Assembly: GCA_905250025.1 (NCBI GenBank) | Contig: CAJNOJ010000036.1 | Coordinates: forward strand, 434,001-498,000 | DNA: 64,000 nucleotides | Source of the DNA: Adineta ricciae | Lineage: Eukaryota > Rotifera > Eurotatoria > Adinetida > Adinetidae | Direction: 5' to 3' | Shown: piece after piece, positions 48,901 through 61,591 of the stretch | Layout of the letters: every line of letters starts with the position of its first letter | Numbering within the stretch: position 1 is the stretch's first letter | The notes under the pieces: model-generated | What the model was told of the DNA's origin: nothing | What the model saw: the letters and a program-made list of their open reading frames with translations, nothing else | The model's database searches: none | Made by a program: the position numbers and the translations under genes

Positions 48901-51298
48901 AAATCTTTGGGAATATGACCTGTATGCAAGTAAGACGAATCGACTAGTTTCTACTATACATGGACTATGACCTTCATTGAAGGTAGCTATCTCGTCACGT
49001 ATTACAACCTTTGTCAACACAAATTGTTTTAACGAAGTTTTACAGCGACAATGGTTTGGCCAATTACCACGTTCTACAAGTGAAACTTTATCTAGCAAAG
49101 TGAAGTTTATTGCTAGCTTGGTAACACTCGGACTCATTCCACATAGATTGCGAAAATATCAGAAAGAAGACCAAGTTATTCATACTTCACAGAAAAACGT
49201 GAGTTTATTTTAACGTTGCTTAGATCTCGTCACTCTAGCATTACCTTTGGTTTTCTAGGTTGAAAAACAAGAAAACACTCCTCGTGGAATATACGATAGG
49301 TACTGAATTGCCTCTCCTTCACTCAACAAACATGAACAGATTGAATTTGTTTTTCTAGATGGAAGGGAGTCAAAGAGCACACCATTGAATCTCCTACTTA
49401 CTTCCAAAAATTATACTATTTCCATTCAACTCCTGCTGTCAAGATGTTCTACCATTTCGTAAGTTAACACTTCTCTCAGGTATTACTACAAAGGATAGAC
49501 GTGTCTTGCTATAGTTGGTCTATGTATGGTTTCTACTTGTCTTCAGTTACATGATGTTATTTGAGATGAACGTAGATGTACCGAAAATTCGCTGGACAAG
49601 AATCTATCTGATTATAACTGTGTCGGCTATGCTTATCGAAGACGTTCGTTGGGTGAGTACGATCATCTGTGTAGCACGATTATCCTTCTACTATGAATAT
49701 AGCTTATCATTGATTATTATACGCGAATGTTGGAGAGATGGCATTGGTCGAATGTATGGATGGTTTCTGTGAATATTATGCCTTACGTTCTTTTCTACAT
49801 TGGTATTATACTCTATTTCCAATCGGAGGGCCAGCCAACGATCTTTACCGCTGCAAGGTAATTGAAAGATCTGAATTTTGACTGTTGTAAATATAAAAAT
49901 ATGATTGTTCATAGAATTATCCTCGCCATTGATCTTGAAATTTGGTATCTATTCTCGTTACGTTTCGTCAGTGCTATTAAATTATTAGGGCCAAAGCTTT
50001 TTATGATACGGAATATGGTAAATGCCTCTGAATGAAATTTTCTGAATATATGTTTTCACTCGTTTCATAGTTACGTTGTTTGGCTGCTTTCATGTACATA
50101 ATTTTTGTTTGCATTGCTGCCTATGGTGTGGTATCCCGAGCTTTGATTATGTACAACGACATAGAATTCACAGCTAAAAGTGTCTTTCAAGCTGTGTTTT
50201 ATCAACCATATTGGTTTTTGTATTCAATTGTTGATGATGAGAAGAATACGCTTGACAGTAAAAAGAATTCCGTTGATTTATATATCCTATTCTGTGTTTC
50301 GCATAGGTATCATATCTAATGCAACATCATCGCCCGAGCTGGTAGCAGAAGCCACAGTGACTCACGTATTATTGGCTGCACATATGATCTTCATCAATAT
50401 TTTGATTCTCAATCTATTAATCGCTGTCTTCAAGTATACGCTCGCATTTAAACATTTTCATATTACAAGTTCTATTGTATCTCTAGCTATACAATCAACG
50501 ATGTGCAAGATCAGTATGAATACTTTTGGCGCTACCAACGATATGGACTTATTCGAGAATATTTTGAAAAACCACTCTTTGCCTTTCCACCTCTTTCACT
50601 CATCGCATATATTGCTTGGCTTTTAAACCTGGCGAGGTCTAATGGAACAATTTTTCGAATTCTTAGTAGGTCCCTCGACTCTCGTAAATGGTTTCAGTAT
50701 GCACATGTCTCTAACACATTCCATGTTCTTAACTTCTTCGTCGCTTCGAATTAACACGCTACAACATAATACTGAGACACTCTAACGCTCGAATTTTGAT
50801 TGGTAGAACTTTACTACATGGTATCTGTTTTAGAACGTCGTTGTCTCTCGCCGGAGATGAATGCTGGATGGACAGAATTTGAGAACGCTGCTACCTATGA
50901 GTATGCACGTAAATTTGTCGAAAAGAATTATCGACCGAAAACTGAAGATGATAAGTCAAAGTGAGTGGACCGTATTTTATTGTCAGTTAACAATTATTCT
51001 AACATATTGTTCATAGACTAGACACACAATTGGATTCAATGAAAAGCACTGTTGATAGTTTGAAGAAGCAGATAGAAGATTTGAGAAAAGCCAATGAGAC
51101 ATTTCAAAGTGAAACGAAAGCACAAACAGAAAGAGTATGTTTCCATGTTCGTTCATGTTGCATAATCTTTCATAACCACCTTCTGGATAGATGTTCGTTA
51201 ATATGAAGTGGATCATGTCAGCAATGGATCGAGTCAAAATGTCCAACGTTTCATTGGCAGATTTCGAGAAATCAACCAACAGTGAAATCCCAGAATAA
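45901..51298 (+). CDS. TRPM-family cation channel
   Basis: Around 18-20 exons of roughly 1,100 aa, from ATG 45901 (first exon to 46227) to TAA 51296-51298. Seen: the N-terminal TRPM homology/SLOG region (HLLISCFGGAENF, VWLLTTGLNSGVSKLIGQYV, ILLDDGSIGDFIDDAPRSDF, IVEGGLNTIEVI); ankyrin-like helical middle (LAINWNYAIRAEAMSKSLA); six TM segments between about 49440 and 50440 (VYVWFLLVFSYMMLF, VNIMPYVLFYIGIILYF, AAFMYIIFVCIAAYGVV, MIFINILILNLLIAVF); the pore stretch AVFYQPYWFLYSIVDDEKNT; the TRP helix QDQYEYFWRYQRYGLIREYF; and a C-terminal coiled coil (DSMKSTVDSLKKQIEDLRKA). No Nudix or kinase domain follows. Known: TRPM channels are non-selective or divalent-permeable cation channels. The GE of the TRPM1/3/6/7-type filter appears replaced by SI. 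A 340-nt intron follows exon 1. Some internal exon limits are tentative. Confidence 0.88.
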
Positions 51299-52238
51299 AT
51301 ATTGATTTTGAATCTTTCATATACTTGATTCATTTTTATTACTACATTTTTAAATTGACAATTTCATTTCGTGATTTAATCAGCAAAACTACAGACAACT
51401 ACTTATCTCACTTCGACTTTTGAAAATACATAAATCAGATACTATCTAGGAATAATATTATTTTGCATGATTGCTATCCATTCTTTTATTAAATAGTTTA
51501 CAATTGATGAACAGGTTATAATGTTCGACTGACCTTGAGAAAGTCGTTATATAATCCTTTCGATCTTCTAATTGATTTCATGAAAAAGCATCTCTGTCAA
51601 CAATTAATAAATCCGAGGCAGACAGTATATTACCACGCATTGCATGCAATGTACCATATAACGCCCGGTTAATGTTTTCTCAGCAGCGCACATCTCATCT
51701 GATATGTTAAAAATAGAAAAACCATACGCATAATCGATTGTATGACTCATTGGATTTACTTGGTATACTCCTGTGTTGTCAATGCTATAAAAATAAATAC
51801 TTTCTCTTTGTTAGTAATCAAACTGTACTTTATCGATTGTTCTTTTTTCTGTATTAACGAAAAAAATATAACGTGAGTTGAGATGAAATGATTGTAAAAC
51901 AATTCTCTCGATGATACTATCTATCGCGAACGTTCCCTCACAACCTTTCCTATTTATATGCCACAACATGACGTCAACCAGTTCTCGGCATAGATCCAAT
52001 TTCCCGATGTGATGAATGTTGTCAGTAGTTATTTACATTCGTTTTCTTTCCTTCGTCGTAGTTCTTCGCTAGTGTGAATCTTCTATACTAAGAAAAAATA
52101 TAAAGAGAGAGAGAGAGAGGGAGAAAGAAAAGAAGTACTCTCTATATCTCTACATCGCCATCATCATTCGTTCGTCGACACGAGTTTCTCGATACAAACA
52201 GATATACTCAATACACCCGTCTCCAAAGCAACGATAAT
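51299..52238. other. Intergenic with core promoter of the coiled-coil gene
   Basis: TATAAA at 52099-52104 followed by a GA-rich tract (52104-52135) lies about 135 bp before the ATG at 52239. On the minus strand there is a CRE palindrome TGACGTCA (51969-51976) and TATAAATA (51958-51951) in promoter-like order, with weak coding character downstream (51811-51930). No gene is called for that. Confidence 0.5.
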
Positions 52239-53272
52239 ATGGCAGCAATTATTAACGCTTTGTTTGGTACATATCCTGAACCTGAACAACAAAATGCAAC
52301 AACAAATCAAATCACCGTTGAAGGTACCAACGGTGTAACAACAGAACGCTTAACAACATCTGCTGTTGCTGACGACGTTCAAGTTAAATCAGTAATATCA
52401 AGTGAAACCCAAGCAAATGCAACAATAAATTCAAAACTTAACATTAATAATTTATTATCACAATTGAACACAACACATTCACAAGTCGATCAATATTCAC
52501 GTGCACGCACCGCCGAAATCAACGAACAAGTAAATACATTATTTCACATCTTTCGAACGTCAAATTTCATCCTTGTATACTAGGTTCAAAAATCAATTGC
52601 TGATGTTCTTGCAAATACTCAACATTTACAAGAAGAACTCATTACTGATGCTAATCGTCGCCATTTAGTTATTGATAATGATTACAAACTTCAATTGCAA
52701 AAAGCAGTCGAAGCATTGGACGCTGTTAAAGCGAAGACTTTAGCTGATTTAGAACGTGAATTACAAGTCAAACAACAAACCATCTTGGCTGATGCTAAAC
52801 GTCAGATCGATGTTTTGAATGAGCAAGCGAATGCTGCAAAACTACATGCTTTAGTCGAAGCCCAAGAACAAGCTAAACAGAATATTTCCGATCTTGCTGA
52901 TCAAGTTGCTATATTAGGTCAACAGGATACTCAACATTTATTGGAATCAAAAACAACTACAATTATAACTTCACAAGCACAAGCTGCAGGACAAGTCGAA
53001 TCGGTGATTGCTATTCAGCCAGCTACAGAAACAACGATAACAACAAAAGAAACAAAAGTAACAGTCACAGAGTAAGTTGAAAAGACGTTTCATTTCGAAT
53101 CAATCATCCAATAAACCTTTAGTACAAATGATGCAGTGGTCGCTGAGTGTGCTTCCGAGGCAACGACTGTGTAAGTAGACCTTTAGCGTAATAAATAAAT
53201 TAAAATATCTATTGAAATTATTTATTTCTATATAGAGCATCTGAACACAAACGAAACCGACGTCATAAGTAA
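52239..53272 (+). CDS. Hydrophilic coiled-coil protein, stress/desiccation type
   Basis: Four exons join in phase: 52239-52529, 52584-53071, 53123-53170 and 53236-53272, giving 287 aa. N-terminal 90 residues are Thr/Asn/Gln-rich and probably disordered. Residues 95-235 form one long amphipathic, charged, Ala/Gln/Leu/Asp-rich helix region (LQLQKAVEALDAVKAKTLAD, QANAAKLHALVEAQEQAKQN) almost without aromatic residues, Gly or Pro. A Thr-rich tail ends SEHKRNRRHK. There is one Cys. No signal peptide or membrane helix. This plan (disordered ends with a long central helix) is that of LEA- or tardigrade CAHS-like protectants. I see no LEA 11-mer, and CAHS homology cannot be shown by eye. A cytoskeletal coiled-coil protein is the main alternative. 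Confidence 0.78.
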
Positions 53273-56200
53273 TTTCTATGTTGAAAGATAACACAACTTT
53301 TGATATCTTAATTTTACTATATTTAATTCTGCTCTTATTTGTATACATAGTTGTTATGTTCTGCTATGATTTGTATTTAAACTCGCGTAATAAAATACAT
53401 TTGTTCTAGTCGAATATTTGTTGAATTCAGATCTGTCACCTGATGACATTTGAAAACGAGAACAATCGTATTGTTTTCTTGCAATACTATTCAATACTAT
53501 TATCTACAAAGAACGAAATCTGTCGCTATAAGTTCACCTTTTTCTTGTAACATCGTGATCGTCATGAAATTTCGTATGTCCAAAGTTGAATGACATCGAT
53601 TTGTTAAATAGATGATTTGAGATCGATAAAAATGATAAACATATCTTAATCACATTCGTGACAGCGTGTGAATTACATTCAAATAATCTTTCCTCTTTCA
53701 TGTGCTTTCACCAGGTAAATTGATTACCAACGAACATCACTACCGCTTTTGAATTTTTATAATAACCTATTACTAATATTTATCCAGTATACTTCGATAT
53801 AATTATTCTCAGTCGTCAACTATATTTTTTCAATCTTGCGAAAGAGAAAACGAATTCAAATGCAGATTACTAAAGCGAAACTTTGTTTTTTTTAACGCGT
53901 TGTCCTCTACGCACATATTTTATTCAAATGAATTTCATTTCTCATTGCATGCGCACCGAATGAAGGCGATGGAAAGGAAAAAATGCCAATCGTATATTAT
54001 ATCAAGTACACACGCTTCAATGAAATCGACTAGAAAGTTGAATGACAAAATTCTAATTACATAAGAACAAAAAAAAACGAATCTCAATAAGTAAAATCGT
54101 AAATAAGAAATGCAGGGAAACGTCTGATTATTTAAAACCATGATTACATAACAAACAAAGGTATTCAGATAGAAAATTGATTATTTCAAAGTGTCTTATC
54201 AGAATTAGATAAAACATTCGAAGTATAAAATCGACTTGGTTCACTAGTTCTCCCACTCTTCAACAATCAATTTTAATCCATTGTATTGGTGATTGAACTA
54301 ATGAAGCGTGATACCGTGCAGACAGATTACTCGTATACCTATATCCATTTAAATACTATTCTCAATCTTCTTTCCTTCTCATTTGTTTAAGCAATGGCAC
54401 ACACCTACCTTCGAACACACTCATTCATCATCTGGTTTGCCTCCTAAGTCACTTACATAACATGACCAGTGTGTGTGTATATAAAATCTGTCAATTATTC
54501 TTTTTCTATCGATCACGATCATTGTTATCGATTATGAAGAAGTTACACGTGTGTAACAATATGTTCCAACCATAGCCTTGACAAATCGTTTCAGTTCAAA
54601 TGTTCCGTTTTAATTTGTATGTATATTCACACGAGAAAGAATGCCAACATGAGTAGAGTTTTTTGCGATAGAAAAAAAAGAAATATATCCGATGGAGTCA
54701 GTCGAAATTCTTGTGCATCACATGCTCGCCTCATTTCTCAATATAGAATAAAAGAAGAGAAAAACGAAAGATTGAATATCAATGTAAATACACATTGCTC
54801 GATGTACGAACGCGGTAGCTTGAGGCATCACTTAGTGTAACAGAAACCGAGCAAATGCTGATGGCAATGATGACAATGTGAAAAAGAGACCCAATTGCAG
54901 ACACACTCAAATGAATGAATAAGTAGAACAAGTGAGACATTGTCAAAAGTGCCAGATGTTACATGAAATAAACTTACGATGAAGTTTAAATATTAGTAAG
55001 TAATATCGAACAATGATTTCAATTCTTCTGTTACGTATTAACACCTTTCTAAAGCATCATTCTTTGTCTTGTAAGAGATCGTGTACATGTCCTTGAGTGT
55101 CAGAAGTGATACACTCAATTCAATATTAATAGATATTCTCTCATAAAGATTAGAAGCTCTTTTTTCTGTTCGTTGAATTTTCCTTTTGATCACCAACCGA
55201 AAAATGTATGTCGTCGGGAGCCAACAGACATGAAATATGCATGTGTCATATTCTTTTATTTCATTAGCTCGTTTACACCTGTTTGTATGTATAACAACAA
55301 GACAAGTGTCCACTCTTGTTGTTCTTACTCTAATATATGGATATTTCAACATCAAACAACACCTGAACATTTGAAATTCATCTCTCGAGCATAATGAATT
55401 GTTCACTCAGTTCCATCAGCATATTTGAAAAGAAATCTTTCGTCTGTTGTTTGTAGATGAAATGAAGAAGAAAATCGTCTAGATAATGAATAATAAAAAG
55501 AAATCGGAATAGTTGAATACTTTATCATTAATACCTTTCGCGTCTTTTTCCTTCTGTGTACTTTTTGTTGACATTGAACAGCGATAGTTCCTCGTCTCTT
55601 TCTCACACACACACACTCTCTCTCTCGCATTGATACGAACATAAGTATCAGTTAAATATTCATTACAAAAAAATGGTTCAGATACTGAATTCTAGTTTTT
55701 TTTCATCCCGTGTACTTCTGTGTAGACATCGAAACTGCCAAGGTAATACGTAATCATATTATAAATGCGCACACACATTTCGAAAATCATTAACGAATAA
55801 TTATATAGTGTGTGTATAACATCAATCATCGTATAAGGAAACAAAAGAGCTGGAAGAATGAGGAAAAAGAAAGGAACAAGTGGACATTTCTTTCTTTTTT
55901 TCTTGTACAAGGCAAAATGAAACATTGATAAATAAGAAGCGTTTGAGGTGTTAACACTTCTTAGTATAACTGTTCACTAGAATGAGATATTGACATACAA
56001 AATCATTCGCACAAATGATAATAGCAACAGTTAGATTTATAATTGATACTAATCTACCGACAATTTAAGTTCAGTCAGGTATGTAGAGAAAAGTGCACAC
56101 ATATACACATCAATTGATCGATCGATTGATCGGAAGAGAAAAAGTATGCATTAATGGGGGATAGAGAGAGAGAGAGAGAGAGAAAGAAAAGAGCTATGGT

Positions 56201-56970
56201 AATCTCGTAAAGATTAGAGAAGAGATCATGTATTTTCTTTTTTCATGATGATCATAATCGATCTTAACTTAAATTGAGTACAACGATAAAAATAACGTTA
56301 ATACTTTTATTTATATGTAGGAGAACATTCTTAATCGACGGTAATGTTTTTCGAACGACGAGAGGAGAAAACTAAATCAGAATGCACTTGAAAGTGCACA
56401 ATAGTTATTTATGTATCAATATAGAAGATTATTTCATATCATTGAATACTCACGAGTAAGTGTCAAATGCTCTTTCATCAAAGTCAAAAATAATTTTCTT
56501 TCTCCTTGAAATCGACTGTTTACCGAGAATACATAATCTCTCATAGACATACAATATCCGACTCATTTTCTTTCTATATTTGTCAGGAAGAGTACTATTT
56601 AAGTGACATTGAAGATACTGAAGATCATTAAATAATTACCACTTTTTTTGCGGCTTTTTTTTATGACATTTCATGAATATATAAAATCATCATAATAAAA
56701 AAAGAATGAGGAAAAAAATAACAACGCTCTCTTTCTTTTTTTCTTCATTACTTCACTCGGTTAGAGTGTCTCACTCGCATGCACGCGCTCTCTTCCATTC
56801 TCAATGATGCGCGCCGAGTGACAGACATTCTTGTTCTTCTTCTTCGAACAGTTTTGTCCATTCTTTCCCTTTTGAATTTTTTTCTCTTTTGATCAACCTA
56901 TATCCCTTTCAGATATTTGATTCTCTTGTTCTTACTTGGTAACACGCCGCAATGGTGTGTTGTCTATGCA
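53273..56970. other. 3.7 kb without a supportable gene
   Basis: AT-rich with several simple repeats: CA and CT tracts at about 55603-55625, a GA tract at 56163-56183, CT-rich stretches near 56820-56890. A TATA-like TATATAAAAT lies near 54478. Short frames on both strands are low-complexity and are not called. The last 100 bases end in a polypyrimidine-AG at 56911-56912, so a non-coding first exon of the next gene probably lies upstream. Confidence 0.5.
56163..56183. repeat. GA microsatellite
   Basis: A GA dinucleotide tract of about ten units in the long gene-free region. Confidence 0.85.
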
Positions 56971-58801
56971 ATGGTGATTGTGTTTCTCGTTTTACTCTAC
57001 ATCCATACGGTACGCTGCCAATCGACCATTGTCACACCGACTTTCGTTTCCAACTGTTCGTTTTCAAATAGCACTTACCTATCCAACGCTGCCGTCTCCG
57101 ATCAATTTCTATTTATCAATCGTACTTCGATCACACTGATTGCGAGTTACGCGTTTACTATATCGTCCACATTCGAACTTGGTCTCATCTATCCGTTTTC
57201 CTCTTCGAATTATCTTGTACCATTTCCTATTATATTCAATTGTGCAGCAATTGTTAATTCGTGCCAATTAAAAACAATGATAGTTGCATCGGTATCGACA
57301 CGCGATTCCGAGACAATACCTGTGGAATTAACATCGTTCAACTATACTAAAACAACGACAAACATGTTATTCAATCAAATGAGTATATTCTTACGGCAAG
57401 GGCGATATCAATTAAGTAACTGTTCGTTGAATAACGGACAAGAAATGACTGATCCACAAACGATATTTGATATTCAAATTCTGTACGAAAAATCTGTTGG
57501 TAAGTAACGCGAAGAAACAGGAAGAGATTTGTTTTCTAATTACAAATTTTGAAGTAAACGGAAATAGTCTAGAGACATTGGCATGCGCCAACACATTTGC
57601 CTGTGGAGCGAGCACGTATTATGTATTTTCCAGTCTTTTAATAAATATTAGAGAATAATGAGAAAAAAAAGACTATTGATTGAGTCAGTTTAATTACATC
57701 ATTTCAAATAGTAATTGAATAGATAATCATTGTTGAGTGCAAAAAGATAAAATTTTTGATGTTCGCAAATTAAACACTGATCGAACGAGATGATAAAAGA
57801 GATATCGAACGATAACATATTTGTCTATATTTAGGTACTTTATGTGACCCGTCGACGACAATATGTGGTTCACCTTCTTTGACCACCTGTTCTTCATCAA
57901 AATGTGCATGTCGATCGTCGTCGAGTTCGATTGTCTCCTACTCGGGTTCGCTCTACTGTGCTGATGCAATGAATATCTCCGATTGTCACATATTCCCTTC
58001 ACGTTGTATATTCTGGTGTAATCAAACGAGTAATTATCTATGCATTTGTCCAAGCGATACACGTCGAAATCAACTCAATCATGTCTATGTTTGTGAATTA
58101 CTGAATTCAACTAATTGTTCACTTGATGATGATATTCGACGATGTCCATCGGGACAATGTTGTATCAATGGACGATGCACAGATTGTGCACCGGCAACAA
58201 CGATAACAACATCGAAAATGCTGAATATTCAAGAGTGAGAAAGTTTTTTTCTTTCTGAACAAACTTTTTGCTAAATAAATTTCTTTGCTTTGGCAGGAAT
58301 TCCGTTGACGATCGTCTTCGCATCGCTCTTGGTGTAATTGCTGGTTTACTTGTCACGTCCGTAATCATTCTTCTAGGCGCATTCTGTTGGCTACGTCGTC
58401 GACAAAAAATGTGTCGATTATCAGCTGAGAAATCACTCGAATCATCATCGTCATCTTCACTCTATATCTCACCTATCCAACAACAAGGCAAATATACTTC
58501 TTCAGTCTCGCCGATCTATCAGTTATCTTACAATAATTTCAACAAAACAAATACTTTCTATCGTACGGACTCGTTTCGTCAAGCCGTTGGCTTAGGTCAG
58601 CACGATAAGCAATTCACTGAACATGTTTCGACAAAACGTGATAGTTTTGTACAAGAGAAAGACGGTTGGTCATCACCAACATCCAGTACATTAGAGTACG
58701 TTGTACCTACGATCAACAACGAAAATACGAATAACAATAACAATAATCAGCATCAGCGATCAAACTGTTCGTCGCCTTCAATACTTACTTACGCTGTATA
58801 G
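56971..58801 (+). CDS. Type I membrane protein with Cys-rich ectodomain
   Basis: Three exons join in phase: 56971-57499, 57835-58234 and 58297-58801, giving 477 aa. The open frame extends upstream to an AG near 56912, so the first exon may be longer. Signal peptide MVIVFLVLLYIHTVRC; beta-rich N-terminal domain of about 160 aa with many sequons; a Cys-rich segment (CDPSTTICGSPSLTTCSSSK, CPSGQCCINGRCTDC) with about 20 cysteines like EB or WAP-type modules; TM helix IALGVIAGLLVTSVIILLGA; cytoplasmic tail of about 140 aa rich in Ser with tyrosines (YISPIQQQGKY, LEYVVP) and an Asn run. The arrangement is that of a receptor or adhesion protein. I cannot name the family. The 335-nt first intron is long for this locus. 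Confidence 0.78.
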
Positions 58802-59426
58802 ATTTGATAACAGTGAATCGAATTAAGTTTCAAGTTTTTTTTCTCCTTTTTCTTTGTCAAATTTTTTCAATTATTATGCATACAAAATAGATTTCAATGA
58901 ATCAAATAAACTCATACGTTCTTTTGTTGTCTTCAGAGTAGAATCAAACCACGACCTTCAAATCAAATTAGATGATTGTTTAATCAGAAAATCAAGACAG
59001 TAAACAATTGCGAAATCGAAACAAACGACTCGAAGGTGAAAATCTCCATAAAAAGTACTTCATCGCTGTCAATCAAAATCAATTTCATATTTACCAAGGT
59101 CTTCAAGACAATTGTTTTTCCTTTTAGAGAAAAAAAATCATTGATTAACCATACTCATATGATTTTTACGCACGACTATTGCAATTATTAATAGAAAGCA
59201 TGTCTGTCTATTCGACCATCAAATCATCTGCGGGGAAATGTTCTTCAATCTACTAATGAAAACTGAATATTCGCTGAAGTGTTGAGATATAACATAGATT
59301 GCCATGTGTAATTACTTTAAAATCTTTGACTCTCATAACGTCATATCGAGTCATCTATCGATATCGTTCTCATTTGTCAGTCAGTTGATAATCTTTGGAT
59401 GGTAGATTCGTTCATTTATTGCAAAG
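58802..59426. other. Intergenic, no gene
   Basis: A poly(A) signal for the membrane protein lies near 58905. A short + frame at 58976-59191 is not supported. Confidence 0.45.
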
Positions 59427-61591
59427 ATGACGATGGATGTTGAGATCGCTTTAAATCCTAACTTTGTTTATTTACTCGATCAAATTCGGGCAAATTTTCT
59501 GACCGGTGCTGATCATGAAGCAACGACAGAAACACCGCGTGCTCATGCATGGCTTTTAACGACATTAGCTATTTACGGCGAAGATTTATCCATTCTAATC
59601 GAATTGTATCGTGTCTTTCGTGAACAAAATTCTTACAGTCTATTGTCTTTCATTATCGAACACATTCTCCAACACCACAGCAATGAAATTGACAAAATCG
59701 ACTATCTACAACAAGAATTTCAATCTATCTTTGGGAAATCGTCAGACAAGTATGTGGAAATCTCTGTTCAACAAGAAAATATAATGGTGATTGTTTTTCT
59801 TCTAGTACATTTTCATATTCTCGTCTGAATTCCATTTTATCGTTAAAAGCACGAGAGTTGATTTCTGCGTTTTTAATACGTAAATGGTACCATGAATTGG
59901 AGAAACATCTTCTATTGTCTTCGACATCGGTTGAATCATTAAATCATTGTCGGGAAAAATCACTTGCATGTTTATCCTTATCCTCAACATCAGTTTCTTC
60001 AATTTTCGACTTAATTCTCAGCAGTGAAGACAAAATCGGCTTCAACACTAAATTCACATCGTTAAACCTTCTTCGTTGTCTATTCGTTCAAGATCTCTTA
60101 CCAGTCGTTCTCGAAAATCGACAGCAATACGGCGCACAAGCACACTCATGCCACAAGTGGTTAATCTGTGCTATAGAATTTTATCTTGAATACGCTGTGA
60201 AATGTCGAAATAATGATCGAAATCAAGTTCTACTAGAAGGAAATTTACATCGGACATTTCAATGCAAAGATCCTATTGAACAATTTGAAAAGCTGCTGAA
60301 CTTAGCGATAAATATGCAAGAGAATTTCAATTGGCAGCAGTTCATCATTCACCAAGGTAATCAAAGTGGTTCACTAAATCGTCGTCAAAAACTACTAGAA
60401 TTACGAATTCTCGTTGATCGTGCTCACAATTCGTCGATTCGATGTCCATTGGAATGCCTTTTATTTTGTACATCGTTTCCTATTTATGTTCAATCGGTAC
60501 TTAACCTTTCAATGTTGCTAAATAAAGAACCATATAGAGATTATATATTCATATATGGAACAGCGTCGATAGCAGCACTAGTGAAGAAATCGAATGAGAC
60601 TTACAACTTGGAACTGACTGAGAATTTCTCGCTATTTGTTGATTGTTTAAATTTATTACAACAATCACAAACGAGTTCGTGTGTAAAAATTTATCAAGAA
60701 ACTATTGATAAGATTCAATTAAATGCCAATATACCGAATTATCAACGATTATTGCGAATATTTTACGTTTATTATGCGATACAACAGTCTAAAGGTGGAA
60801 AAGAAGGAACCAATGAAAACAAACCAATAGTTATTGAGTATGTTTTCGAAGTTTTCGATTTCAGTTCTGATTCTTTTCCTTCTAGTGATACTCCACAAAG
60901 CCCAACAATGCAAGATGAGACTAACAGTGAAACGAGTTCACCATCAGTCACCAGTCCATTACTTGCTCCTAATATCGAGAGTTTGATTCAACAACTGAAC
61001 GATGATTCTCTTGAATCTCGTCTTCAACTTTGCTCACTCTATTCAATCGCTCATTCCACAGCTCAAATTCGTTCCACAGTTTCGTTTTGCATCGACACAC
61101 TCATCTACTTACATGAGCGTTCCACTTCTTACGACCAACAACAAACTCTATTACCTCTTTCATCGGATTACTGCTTAATCCCACGATCCTACAAAATCTT
61201 CTTCGATTATATCATAGATATACTTCTTCAATACCTTCCTTCGACATTAGTTCTTCTTCAGCTTGGCCATCAGCGTTCGTCGTCCATGTATCCCAAAGAT
61301 CTACTACAGACTATCTCTCCACCATTTCTACGTTATATTTATGATCAAAAATTACTCGGACAGTTGATAAAATATATTCAAACAACAACAGCAAGTGAAC
61401 GACGTTGGACAGCGAACACGAACAAACGAAAACATAATAACGACGAAACAAATAAACTAACCGATGAACAATTCATCGAAAAGATTATCCAACATGCCAG
61501 CAGCATCGCTCAATGGACAGATGAACAACGACGTTCGGCAATTTACTCTTATTTAATCGAAGAGCGTCAAGTGCTACTTCAAGCTTTGTAA
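59427..61591 (+). CDS. Large helical protein, unrecognised
   Basis: Two exons, 59427-59749 and 59806-61591, give 702 aa. A further GT-AG intron of exactly 48 nt may be removed at 60838-60885 without changing frame, giving 686 aa. The protein is almost all alpha-helical (WLLTTLAIYGEDLSILIELY, LLRCLFVQDLLPVVLENRQQ, FFDYIIDILLQYLPSTLVLL), with a Ser/Thr-rich disordered break around residues 480-510 (DTPQSPTMQDETNSETSSPS). No signal peptide or membrane helix. It could be an armadillo/HEAT-type scaffold, such as a large subunit of a nuclear complex, but I do not recognise the family. Confidence 0.75.
60838..60885 (+). other. Candidate 48-nt in-frame intron
   Basis: Starts GTATGT and ends with a TTTTCCTTCTAG acceptor, as the neighbouring introns do. 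Its length is a multiple of three and it contains no stop, so both the spliced and the retained form can be translated. It lies at the edge of the disordered break of the protein. Confidence 0.6.

Noticed and set aside
55038-55406. Minus-strand 122-aa frame
   Set aside because: Low-complexity, basic, with no domain character; overlaps another chance frame on the + strand.
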